From positions 6,258,520 through 6,322,519 of the forward strand of contig NC_054389.1 in NCBI RefSeq assembly GCF_001625195.1: a DNA stretch of 64,000 nucleotides, written 5' to 3'. Below, one piece after another: positions 52,866 to 63,705 of the stretch. A model generated the notes under the pieces. The model was not told the origin of the DNA. It saw only the letters and a list, made by a program, of their open reading frames with translations, and made no database searches. Numbering within the stretch: position 1 is the first letter of the stretch; each line of letters starts with the position of its first letter. The stretch comes from Drechmeria coniospora. Taxonomy: Eukaryota > Ascomycota > Sordariomycetes > Hypocreales > Ophiocordycipitaceae. Both the position numbers and the translations under genes were made by a program.

Positions 52866-55569
52866 GATGCCCTTGGCTTTTGCTGATGGACGATGCCGAC
52901 GAAAGGTAGGAAGGAAGGAAGGAAGGAAAGAAGCCGTCTAGCGTCTTCGCCGGACGGAGGGGAGGTGCTTGGGGCCCGAAGGAGAGGATAGTTGTAGGTG
53001 TGAGCCGCACGTACGTTGTTGACGAAGACGCCCTGCTAGACAGAGAGCACTCGATGCCCAAGCATGGCCCGGAGGGGGAAGGGGTGGGGCGAGTCGTCCC
53101 AAGACGTCACAAGAATCCACGAGTGTTGTGTCTATTCGTGCATGTAACGGCGTGCGTGGATGTAAGGATATGTCGCAATATCAGCTCCGGACGGGCGTAT
53201 GCGTCATGGACAATGCATGCGGAGTCTCGAAAGGCAAAGGATGAAGACGCAATGCCGGTGACGAAGACCGGGGTGAGGAACTAGGGGAGCCAGAGGACCT
53301 GATGGCAGTGGTGGTGCATGGGGTAGATGGATATGCAGTGGGCTGTCTGTCATCGACCACCACTGTCACCACCAGTGACCATGACGGTGGTTGGGGAGGG
53401 GGGGGGGAGGGGGGGTGTGGCCTTTCATCGATCGAACTCGCTTTGTTGGGGGCGCCTGGCGTCATTTCCTCGCCGCAAATGCGCCTGAATCTGGCCCAGT
53501 TAGATCATAGATAAGCAGATCCCATGTGGGGCCGTGCTCGCGTGCTACAGATAGTGCCGCTAAGCGTCACAGTGTTACCCCAGTTAGTGCCTTGCGACTC
53601 GCCAGAACGATACAGTTACAGTGAACGTGGAACAGGTACAGCACTCGGTAGGTACGGAGGAACGCCGACTGACAGTGCAGACGAGACGAACGGCCGCTTC
53701 ATCCCCAGTGCCCACCGTCCCGATTGTCGTCTTGCTGCCCTTTGTCTGTGCTACGCTGCATCAGCAAAATGACCGAATTTCTCCCCAACACCTGGCTTCG
53801 GTGGCTCTACACTTCATTCGAGTGATTCCTCGTTCCCAGCCCTCGCGACGACGACGACAGAGTATTCTACGAGAAAGTGGTAGGTGGTTTGCTACCTGCC
53901 GTACTTTGGTAGCAGGTGGTGGGTATTAATAATTGGCAAAAAGGTATGGTGTAGATGTGTGCATGTACCTGAAAGGACGAAACTGCCTGTCCTGTCCACG
54001 GTTCACTCACACACGAGGCCCCTGAATGCGACGCCATGCATCATCCGGCACACCCACTCTCGCTCGCGTCCACCAGACCAAGATCCCGGTGCCTTCATGT
54101 CGGTCTCGCAACCCATATCGTTCCACTGTTTCCACTCCCAGATCAAGTGGTTAAACCCGCATCGCAGCGCTGCTGCTGGCCACGCAGGCGTGCAGGTGCA
54201 GGTATGCAGGTGCAGGTATGCTATTGATGGTATACTACTGATGGTATACTACTGATCGAGTGCAAGGTGTACTCGTATCCGTGCCTGTTCTTTCGACGCT
54301 CCTTTCACGCATGATCCGATGGTGAACACTGTAGTAGGCAGGACGTATCAGGCGCATCTTGGGCGGAATATATCCCCTCACGCCCATGGCAAGAAATGGA
54401 AGTTTAGGGCAAATGTGGTCATCCACGCCCTCATATCCGTTTCGAACTCTAACGACGGTGTGCTGCACCGGCAGTTGGCTCGGATCTTGATGGTTGCAAG
54501 CGCTCCAAAACATCGACGTTGAAACATCGACGTTGATGCCGCTTTCAGACGGTCTACAACAACTCCGCTGCGACACAACTTCTGCTGATGGGCTTGGTGA
54601 GAGTGCCTCATCATGCGCCCACATCTCGTCTCGCAACATACCCGCTTATAGTGTACGTGTACTCGCGAGACATTTGTGCTTTGGCAGATTCCACGTAGAC
54701 AACGATATTCTCTACACGGTCTGCAACTTGCTTCCGTGAATGTTGACGTCCAGCGGCCAAATGATGCGAGTGTGGGATGGCGCTTCCAGACCCTTAGTGT
54801 AGGCCGCCGTCTCCCTCAGAAGAATGAGGGGGGCCGGTCACGCGCGAAGCTACCAAACCTTTTTGCTACTTGCACTCCGTAGATGGTTAGGTACCTACCG
54901 TATCGGCAACGTCGTCGCCGTGTCATGAGGTTTCATTGGTAGAGACACCGCTGCCTAGCCATTCTCATTCGCATGGCAGCCGTCGTGCACGCGATTCTGC
55001 TCTTGACAACGCAAGCTTGTCGACGCAAACGCTCACCGGCACGTCGCGATGAAGGAGAGGCAGAATGCCGCAAACCAGCAAGTTGCTCGGAGCAAGTTCT
55101 GATGTCGGCTGTTCACACGTCTACATCACCCAGGCAGAGCTTTTGCCGGCTATGGTTTGATCATCCTGTCGAGTCATGTGGTCCGAGGCAGAGAGTCCCA
55201 GCTTCTGTCCGTTCCGAGTGTCAGGGTCACAGAGCGGTAGGTCACAGCACAGCGAGACGCATGCTTCTCGACCCAAGATTCCTTTCATTCCGTAGAGACC
55301 ACATGATGAATGGGCCAGTGATGCCGTGGCTACGGGTCATGAACAACCTTTGTCCGCCGCAGTGATACGGACGACGGACGGCAGGTCGAGGTCTGCCGTA
55401 AACGGGCCCGACGGTGTGCCTCGTAGGACAATCACACATTCATTCGCCACGTGCGATTTCCGTCGCTCCAAGCACGAAAGAGTTTGAGATGTACCGAAAC
55501 ATGCCAAGAGGTCTTTTATTTGACATTCATTTGACGCCGACCTAACCCAGATACCGTCTCAACAAGCGC
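52866..55569. other. Intergenic 2.7 kb
   Basis: Holds the promoter of the 557-residue protein gene, with a GGAA repeat at 52906-52928, and the 3' flank of uL16. A G run occurs at 53395-53416. A pair of 14-bp tandems lies at 54191-54257. Many ORFs of 60-130 codons overlap on both strands without support. No GTAC block is present, unlike most intergenic regions of this size. Confidence 0.45.
54191..54257. repeat. Two adjacent 14-bp tandem duplications
   Basis: TGCAGGTGCAGGTA is present twice in tandem, then TGATGGTATACTAC twice in tandem. Both units are 14 bp but unrelated in sequence. Confidence 0.75.
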
Positions 55570-56468
55570 TCAAGCCTCCGACTGGAAGGCGTCGGGGAAG
55601 CGGCGCATGTTGTCCGCCAGACGGCCGTGGTTGCTGAGGAACTGAACGTAAGCGCCGTCGACCTTGACGCGGCCGGCAGCCTTGCGCTCGAGGTAGTCGT
55701 CGCGGCGAAGAGGGGTGAATCCCCAGTTCTTGGAGATGATGATCTTTTGGCGACCGGGGAACTTGTACTGCGATCGTCGGAGAGCCTCGAGGGCGAGGTG
55801 ACGGTCTGGTGGCCCCGTTAGCACGGGACGAGCAGCAGGAGGGAATCCTCGTCAGGCTCGACGTACTGGAATCACGGGTGCGGACGCTCATGATGATTTG
55901 GCCAATGTTGACACGGGCGACGGTGCCGTTGGGCTTACCCCAGGCACCACGCATACCGGTCTGCAGTCTATCGGCACCGGCGCAGGACAACATCTTGTTG
56001 ATACGGACGACGTGGAACGGGTGGGCGCGGACGCGGAGATGGAAACCTTCCTTGCCGGAGTGCTTGACGAGGTACTTGTTGGCGCAGATACGGGCGGCCT
56101 CGAGGGCTTCGGAGCTCAGCTGCTCGTACTCGTTCGAGACGAGGTGGATGCAGAGAGGGAAGTCATCGACGTTGGCACGCTTGCGACCGAGATCGAAGAT
56201 GCGAATCTTGGGGTCGGGAACACCACGGTTGAAGCGAGACTTGGGGAACGGCTGTTCGACGCAGGTCAGCAATCGCCATGCCCGAGCAGACGGAAGACGT
56301 CGTCGACACCAGCCCGCCGCATCTCCCGCACGTTTCCCCTCATCGTCGTGGCCACCGGAAGGACCGGGCTTCGAGAACGCAACGTTCGGGACGGCGAGCT
56401 CGTCGAGATATCGAGATGCTCACCTTGTTCTTGCAGTAGCGGTAGCAACGAGCGGGACGGCGCGCCAT
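55570..56468 (-). CDS. rpl10: 60S ribosomal protein uL16 (L10)
   Basis: Three exons, 56468-56424, 56251-55867 and 55805-55570, with introns of 172 and 61 nt, encode 221 residues, the family's normal length. The start [15 protein letters not shown] is joined to [20 protein letters not shown]. Then come [56 protein letters not shown] and [20 protein letters not shown] across intron 2. uL16 is placed late in 60S maturation, near the tRNA sites and the GTPase centre. It shares a 365-bp divergent promoter with eL30. The start is fixed by the conserved [10 protein letters not shown]. Confidence 0.98.
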
Positions 56469-56833
56469 CTTGTCGGATTGTGCTGATCTGTCCTACAGCG
56501 GGTGATGGGGTTGGGGGGAAAATGAAGCCGACGGGGGAGAAACGGATTACCACTTTCTCGGAAGGCGCACCACTTTGATTTCAAAGCAGTATTGGTAAGC
56601 CTCGAATGGTGCTTTTCGCTTAAACCGCGGCGCTTTAGGGCTCGACTTGGCCAGCCCACCAGCGACCATTGGTCTGCGCCGTGAGCCCTGCCCCGCAATT
56701 TGCGGTGCGTTCACTTCCATCCATCGATTAGGTTGGAAAACCGGCACGGAATTTTGTAAACTCTTTCTCCATCAGCACCCTTCACAACAACCACCCAGTC
56801 TCCCGTCGCCAGCCGCCAGCCAACACCGACAAG
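56469..56833. promoter_or_regulatory. Divergent promoter uL16 / eL30
   Basis: 365 bp separate the start codons of uL16 (minus) and eL30 (plus). The middle holds TTAGGGCT (56635-56642), the reverse of ARCCCTAA, 167 bp from the uL16 ATG and 192 bp from the eL30 ATG. The region is free of GTAC repeats. Sharing one promoter would balance two 60S proteins. Confidence 0.6.
56635..56642 (-). promoter_or_regulatory. Candidate Tbf1 site (ARCCCTAA) between uL16 and eL30
   Basis: TTAGGGCT on the plus strand equals AGCCCTAA on the minus strand, identical to the octamer upstream of eL22 at 3599-3606. I found no third perfect copy in the window on either strand. Confidence 0.45.
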
Positions 56834-57410
56834 ATGGCCCCTCAGAAGAAGAGCAAGAAGGATGCCAACAGCATCAACTCCAAGCTGGCGCTTGTGATGA
56901 AGTCTGGCAAGGGTACGTTTTCGTCGATTGACCCCGATTCGGCCTGACCGGTTGCTGACGGATCGTCCGCAGTCACACTTGGCTACAAGTCGACCCTGAA
57001 GAGCCTTCGCTCTGGCAAGGCCAAGCTGATCATCATCGCTGGCAACACTCCTCCTCTCCGAAAGAGCGAGCTCGAGTACTACAGCATGCTGTCCAAGGCT
57101 CCCATCCACCACTTCTCCGGCAACAACGTAAGTAGTCGATTTTTTTTTCATTTCGCGTAGGCAGTTCCGAATGTATTATCAGCTGCTCCGACAAAGCTTG
57201 CTTCCTAGAAGCAAGTCTCTGCTAAGCGAGAACCATGTTCTTTGCGCACTGCCCAGAGATAAAGTCGTCTAGACTTTGGAGGGTTCACTTTTGCTTACGC
57301 TTCTCTTTCAGATCGAGCTGGGTACCGCCTGCGGTAAGCTCTTCCGATGCTCTACCCTGGCCATCCTCGATGCCGGTGACTCCGACATCCTGAGCGACCA
57401 GCAGGCTTAG
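56834..57410 (+). CDS. rpl30: 60S ribosomal protein eL30
   Basis: Three exons, 56834-56912, 56973-57127 and 57312-57410, with introns of 60 and 184 nt, encode 110 residues. The start [20 protein letters not shown] is followed by [20 protein letters not shown] across intron 1, then [30 protein letters not shown] and, after intron 2, [20 protein letters not shown]. This is the complete L7Ae/L30e fold. eL30 sits in the large subunit at a bridge to the small one; in yeast it binds its own transcript, and the long second intron is where such control could act, but I see no proof. The gene diverges from uL16. Confidence 0.98.
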
Positions 57411-59250
57411 GCCATGGCTCGGTAGCTTTGCATTTGCCGGCGTTGGGAGTAAAATGTTGTCCTGGGCATTCGAGGATATACCATTTGACGTTACGCGATC
57501 ATGAATCAATCGCTGGAAGCCCTCGTTGGCCCACAATGATAACAAGAGGCTCACGCCAGCATGTGACTTGCTGCGTCGCTTTCACAGGCTTGCGAGCCTC
57601 GAGAAGGTGGCCTCGATATAAAACAATACACCAGATGATCTTTTACTCCCGCCATAGCTACGTTTGCCATGATTTGAACTGTGATGTTCCCACGAGGACT
57701 TGTGATGGGCTCTGGCTCGGGCTTTGATGTATTTCGAGTCAGCCCGAGATGGACCGTGCATGACTGATGATCACGGTTGATGGCAATTCGAGGTTCGCTT
57801 TCCTGGATTGTCTTGGAGGATGCATCATTCAAGTTCAGGATGATGCGGCGGCAGAATGTGATGCAGTGTCGAACCCTATATCAATCACATCGTGGCAAAC
57901 CGCTCAAGTCGTTTGGCTGGCGCTAGGAGAGTGTACAGCTTGCTACTCCTCCTGTCCTCCACTGTCCGTTGCAATTCGACCGTCAGAGCCCAAGTTGAAA
58001 GTCCAGGAAGACTACGGCTATGCGACAACTCGATGCAGTCAATTTACGTGAGGCACAATCGACGATTGATATTCCTCGCAGAGAGAGGTGTACCGCACTG
58101 GCATGCCTCAAAGAAATTGGTAGACACCTTGACGACGCTGGGATTCATACTTGCTTAGTTGCGTTGTGCATAAAGCAGGGCGACTGTGTGCGTATCAGGT
58201 ACAGCATACATGTACGCGCACGCTCTGTTATGCCTGGAGTTTTTCAGCAGCTACGGTCATCATGGGCAGGTACTTTCTACAGCACGTACTCAAGTACTTG
58301 TACTTGCGCATACACCTGCAGTATTACTTGTTCGCGCGCAACACTTGCTTGTAATGCTCCGTACAAGTACTCCAAACTCAGTACTCCGTACTCCGTACAG
58401 TACATCAATTGTCCGCAGGCATGACTCCCTCATTGCTCTTACCCGATTTGGATATTTCCAATGTGGGATAAGGGCCACGACAATGTTCATGTTATTGGGG
58501 TGACCCGGCTGGCCCTTTCACACGGCGCAAGCGTCGGCGCTAGCGGCAATAGACTTCGCTGTAACGCCAGAGACGCTACGAAGTGCACTGGAACTCACTC
58601 ATGCTCCTGCAGCACGGAGACGTCGACGTAAGAACGGGACAAACAAACTCGCCTAACAAAATGCCAGCTGGGCTATATCGGGCCATCGTTTCTCCCCCCT
58701 TTCTTTTTTTTTTTCGGGGGGCAGTCATGTACGTTGGCAGTGTGAATGTGCGTCATGTTTGCCGTAGGAACCTCGGCGGGTACAATCGCGGTACCTGCGT
58801 TACCCCTATTGTGGCTGTACAAGTACATGTAATAATACCTCGTCGCTGTTAGCATCACCAAGGTACTAGCGTTAGGCGCCGGGCACCTTTCCCTTATTGC
58901 TGCTCCACCGGGACTCCCTCATCGTCCCATGCGCCGAATCTGCACGCAGCGCTTGCGAAAACAAGCCACAGCCCACCGCCCACTGAACGGTTGAGGCAAG
59001 TGGAGCGTAGCGCGGGCAGCGGGCAGGTGCACCCGCACCTTTGGGTCCCGGACGTCGTCTTGCCTTCGTGCCTTGTTGTCCTTGCACAATGCAGCACGAC
59101 GACGACGGCTGACACGACATAACTCGTACTGCTATCAGAATAATTACCCGACGCCGCCTCGGCCGCATCTCGTTCGATAGCCCCGCGTCCGTCCGTCGAT
59201 TGCCTCATCCGTCGGTGCGATAGCCAGCGGACGATCCTCGCGCGCCCACA
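57411..59250. other. Intergenic 1.8 kb
   Basis: The 3' flank of eL30, then unassigned sequence, then the 5' region of the coiled-coil gene. A GTAC block lies at 58195-58410 and a T/G homopolymer pair at about 58690-58722. From about 59100 the sequence is plain and probably holds the promoter. The long minus-strand ORF 58894-60171 is antisense to the coiled-coil gene. Confidence 0.5.
58195..58410. repeat. GTAC/TACGGAG repeat block
   Basis: Contains AGGTACAGCATACATGTACG, AGCACGTACTCAAGTACTTG and tandem AGTACTCCGTACTCCGTAC at about 58379-58400, a clear double 7-bp CTCCGTA unit. Confidence 0.7.
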
Positions 59251-61195
59251 ATGTCGACTACGGCCTCGAAGAAGCCGCTGGGCGGTGGAGTCGAGCGTGT
59301 GTCGACGTCCGAAACGGCGCCAAGATGCTCCCCCGACTCCCCGCCGCCGGCGGGCGACGCTCAGCGGGCATTGACACCCACGGGACACTCGAGGACGCGC
59401 TCCATCCGCAGCGGCACTCCGGTGTCGGCCCGCGCGGCGGCGCGCAGAGACTCGATGCTGAGCACGGCCGAGTCGGAAGCTCGAGCCGAAGCGACGGCGG
59501 CGGCCGAGGACCTTCAGTCCCGTCTGGAGATGGAAGAGAAGGCGTCGGAAAAGTACAAGAAGCAGGTCGACGTCCTCCAGGCAAAGCTCGACGACGCCGT
59601 CAAGGAGTCGGCAAAGCTCGAAGAAAAGGCGCACGAGTTCGAGGAGCAGCTCGAGGCTCTGCGGAACGAGAAGCGGGACGCGACTCGCCAGATCAGGGAG
59701 ATGGAAACCATCTACGAGGCCGAGCGCAGCGCCATTCTCAAGGAAAAGGAGGATCTCGCCAACAGGGAGGAGACGATGCAGACCGTCATCCAGCGGCTGA
59801 AGGACAACCTGGCCCAGAGGAGCCACAACGAGGACGATGGCCGGTCGTCGAGGCAATGTGAGCAAGCACCGGCCCCATTCTTCCTTGCCCTCGCCCCACG
59901 GACGTCGGCGTGGCCGGATCGCTAACCGGCCACCTTTGGCAGTGGCGAACTCGTCCCCCTCGATCGACGGCAATAGTTTTGCGCCGCCGTCGTCGATCCA
60001 GCGCAGCGATTCGAGGAGCAGCTCCAAGCTTATTCTGCAAAAGGACAAGCTCATCGAGTCTCTGCGGCTGGAACTTGCCGAGGCCCAGATCAAGCTGGTC
60101 GAGTCGGAGAACCAGGGGGGCGGTCGGCTGCAGGAGGTCGAGCGGCTGCTGATGGAAGCGCGCATGGCCAACGCACGGCTGATGGAGGATAACGAAAGCT
60201 ACCAACTTCTTCTGCAGGAGAAGACGCTCAAGGGCGACTTTGGCCAGAGCGACTTCAGCTACATGGGCCCCGTCGCGAACCAGGATGCGCTGAACGCCTT
60301 GGAGGGCAAGGCCAACGGCTCGAGCCTCGCCGACGAGCTGTCGGATGCCGCCGAGGCCGACGGCGACGGCGACCGCCGGCTGGAGTCGGAACTCAAGGCG
60401 TTGAAGGAGCAGAACCAGGCTCTCACCTTGTATATTAACAAGATCATCGGCCGCCTGCTGCAGCACCAAGACTTTGAGCACATCCTCGACACCTCCGAGG
60501 ACCTCAAGATGCCGGGAGCGGACGCGAGCAAGGCGGCGGCGGCGGCGGCGGGCGACAAGGACGCGTCGTACGGACAGTCCCTCCTGCAGCGTGCCAAGTC
60601 GATAGCCGTCGGGGGACAGGCACGGGCCAAGGCGCGGCCGGCCTCGGCCATGCCCATGGTCAGCGCACCCAGCTCGGCTCACACCGACCCGGAGACGGCG
60701 CCGAGCATCCCCATCGGCAACCTCGCAAACCCGTCGCGGGCGGTCAACTCGAGGCGGGTTCGGCCGCAGAGCGAGCAGTTCACGGGCGCGGCGACGCTCG
60801 TCGGCCACATGTACCGCGGTCCCGACGGTGCCGTGTCGCCAACGACGAAGCACGTGCGGAATTCTCACAGCTTCTTCGCCGGTCGCGCCGCCAGCGCGAG
60901 CAGCACCCAGGTGCCCTCGGCCGGCAACTTCCCCGGCATGCGAAGCGAGACGTCGAGCTTGAGCGGCGAGTCGGGCGACATCTCGACGCCGCCGTCGCAG
61001 TCGCCGCCGCGGTCGCACAGCGACCGCGGAACGACCTTTGCCGGGGGCAAGCCTCGTCAGCTGCGGCTGCTGCAGGAGAATCAGGACATGGTCAAGGACA
61101 ACAAGCGATCGAGCTGGTACTCGGGGTGGAGCTGGGCGGGCAAGAAGGACGAGGCGACGGCGCCGCCGCCCGCCGAACAGTCCATTCCCGAGTGA
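59251..61195 (+). CDS. Coiled-coil protein, uncharacterised
   Basis: Two exons, 59251-59857 and 59943-61195, with an 85-nt intron (GTGAGC donor, CTAAC branch, GGCAG acceptor), encode 619 residues. A Ser/Thr/Pro-rich N-terminus (1-70) leads into a long coiled coil (about 70-195, e.g. EKYKKQVDVLQAKLDDAVKE). A second coil follows the splice (SKLILQKDKLIESLRLELAE to NESYQLLLQEKTLKGDFGQS) and a third around 385-410 (LESELKALKEQNQALTLYIN). The C-terminal half is Ser/Pro/Arg-rich and ends with a Trp-rich SSWYSGWSWAGKKDE. No motor, membrane or nucleotide-binding motif is seen. Proteins of this shape in fungi are often cytoskeletal, spindle-pole or cell-polarity scaffolds; that is inference from architecture only. 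Confidence 0.85.
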
Positions 61196-62613
61196 GGGGA
61201 CGTCTGTCTGTCATGTCGACATGGAATACGTTGGAGATGATGCATGGGAGAGGGAGGGCGAGGGGGGCGTCTACGGCGTACATACATAACAATACCGTAA
61301 CTTTCTGGTGGAATGGATGGCTTCATGCCGCCCTGAGGCTTTTCCCATGGCGTTGGATAACGACTTTATCGGCGGGTGAGAATGATCATCACGCATGCAA
61401 GGGTGTGGCAGCTGCCGTGAGCATCGTCTATGGAACACGCTCGTCGTCATAGCGGACCTGCACAAATTCCATTGATCAACACGCCTCCCATGCAAGCATC
61501 GTGCGTCCCGATGCCATCAACCTACCGGGCCATGTTCATTGATGCACGAGCTGCGCCGGAGGAACGAAATGAACCGGCTCGGCCGAGAGGTCTTGTGGCT
61601 GGCCTAGACGGGCACGCTTCAAGTGCTGGTCGGAAGCGCGCGAGCAAGCGCAGCACGGAAGTAATGAGAGAAAATGCGAAACAGTTCGTGGCCTGCCCCA
61701 CCATCAGACTGACCCTGTCGAGGAGGAGATGCACATGACGAAATGCGTTCCGTACTCGTATTTGCGGTACGTAAACATGTCGACGGGCGATGCCAGGAAT
61801 TACGCACACATCGCGCCGTCGTAAACACATTGGGCCGCAGCGATGATACCATGACGTCGTCGCTCGGGGACCCCTTGACGGCCGGGTCGGCTGGTCCTGC
61901 TCTGGATTTCTCGCCGTCCCTTCCGGTGTGATGTTCAGCAGACCCATGGTTGTCCATCAGAAAGCCAACGAATTGTCCGCTTACTCCTCCAGCAGCATGA
62001 CGGTTGAGCCCTGCAGCGTTGCTACCTAACGTGAGCAACCAATCGCCGCAGCTTGCATCGTCTGTCTGGATGTGCTGGGACGAGTGAGGACAGCGATCGT
62101 TCTGTGAGCAGTCGCGTCAAGGCGTCGTCACACGAACACGTACAAGACGAGCGCCATGCATTGACAAGCAGGAAAGTCAGTACGGAGAGGGTCGATGGGC
62201 ATTTGCAACATGCATCGTCACGGCCTAGCGAATGGAACGCTTGCACAGAGGATGAGGACGGGTCACGAAACAAAGACGCTGTGAGAGTGGGACGAACCAA
62301 GCACTGCAGGAACGGGTTCGGTGGGAAGGCCGAATCAAGGTCGTCGTCGCGTCAGCGCCTGTACTGGTACGGGGTACAAGTACGGCAGCTGACGAACATG
62401 CAAAGGAACCAAGTACAATCAAGTGCATGCAATGCACCCAGAGCAGGCGGCACGGTATGGCAGTGTCAAAAGAAGGTGTCACCTCCCCGCCCGGAAGATC
62501 GGATGTCGATGGAGGGCGCGGAGGGTGGAGGGAGGGAGGGAGGGAGGAGGGAAGAGGGGAGGGAGTAGGAGGGGGGAGGGGGGAGGCAGAGGGGAGAGGG
62601 CAGAGGGGATGGG

Positions 62614-62720
62614 AGAGGGCAGAGGGCAGAGGGCAGAGGGCAGAGGGCAGAGGGCAGAGGGCAGAGGGCAGAGGGCAGAGGGCAGAGGGCAGAGGGCAGA
62701 GGGCAGAGGGCAGAGGGCAG
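62614..62720. repeat. 7-bp G-rich minisatellite (AGAGGGC)n
   Basis: About 15 tandem copies of AGAGGGC over 107 bp, nearly perfect, flanked by GGGAGGGG-rich DNA. Four or more GGG runs with 4-nt CAGA loops are a textbook G-quadruplex motif. A 7-bp unit cycles all three frames, explaining the long RAEGRGQ-like ORFs on one strand and SALCPLP-like ORFs on the other. Confidence 0.92.
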
Positions 62721-63499
62721 GGGAGGGGAGGGGAGAGAGGGAGGGGGAGGGGGTTGGGGGTGCTGGAAGTCAAAGGACGGCTCAAGGCGCCTGTTGACCG
62801 CCCGCCCATGACGACGACCAGCACGACCAGCATGCAGGCAAGTCAGCGGGTGGCAGTCGCTGGGTGTTTGCCAGGTCAGCTCAAACTCCCATGGCCATCA
62901 TGGCAAACAAACTGGTCAAGCGACTTCGAGGGTGAGACTGGGCCGCACCAGCTCGTCTGGTACGACGGCTGTTCGTGCTCCGTTCGTGCTCCGCATCCGT
63001 ATCCTGTCCGTGTCCGCACGGGGAAACAATGAGCGCGTGCAAGTGCCCAGTGCTGAGCAGATGTATGCATGTGCTGCTGCTGACTGGCTCTCTGGCTCTC
63101 TGGCTCTCCGGCCAGCCGCCCTATTCCGCTCCCAAGTTTCCCGCTTGAAGCGTCTTGCTGGCACGGGAAGCGTGTCAAGCTGTGAGAGGGCGGCGAGGGG
63201 ATGGCATGCGGGCGGGATGGAGCCTGATTACGCCGTGCCGGGGTTCGGTTCGTGGTGGATGCGCGTGCGTGGCGGCGTCGGTGCGGCTGGGTCGTGCGAG
63301 GTTGCGAGGTTGCTCAAGGTCATCACAGCTGCGCCGTTGCCAGCGGACGAGGAGGCGAGGACGTCTGGGACTCTGCGAGCTTCAGCCAGCACTGGAGGGT
63401 CGGTGAGGCTGCTGCGGCCGACCGCTCTCGCCGTGGCTGTCCACAGTGCTCCTTCCACCATTCTGGGCCGCTGGTGCTAACGTGGCAAGTGACATAATA

Positions 63500-63705
63500 G
63501 TGCATGTATGGAGTACATGCACTCCGTTTCGGAGCACTTGTACAAAGTACCGTACATGTACTCCGTACTTGGGTGTAAGTACTTGCGTAGTACACCTACC
63601 GAGCACTCTCTCTCTGTACAGGTGATACTCGGTAAGAGTGCTCACTGCTCAGCAGTATTGGGTACGGAGTGCTCCGTACGGAGTACTTGGTACCTACTCC
63701 CACAT
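63500..63705. repeat. GTAC/TACGGAG repeat block with perfect palindrome
   Basis: Contains ATGGAGTACATGCACTCCG, AAGTACCGTACATGTACTCC and the palindrome CTCCGTACGGAG at 63672-63683, within a 23-nt segment (63663-63685) identical to 16463-16485. Confidence 0.75.

Noticed and set aside
58894..60171. 425-codon minus-strand ORF
   Set aside because: Antisense to the coiled-coil gene and without family similarity; leucine runs are complements of Gln/Lys/Glu codons.
62225..62833. Long repetitive ORFs on both strands over the minisatellite
   Set aside because: A 7-bp tandem unit without stop codons opens all frames. The peptides are repeats of the satellite.
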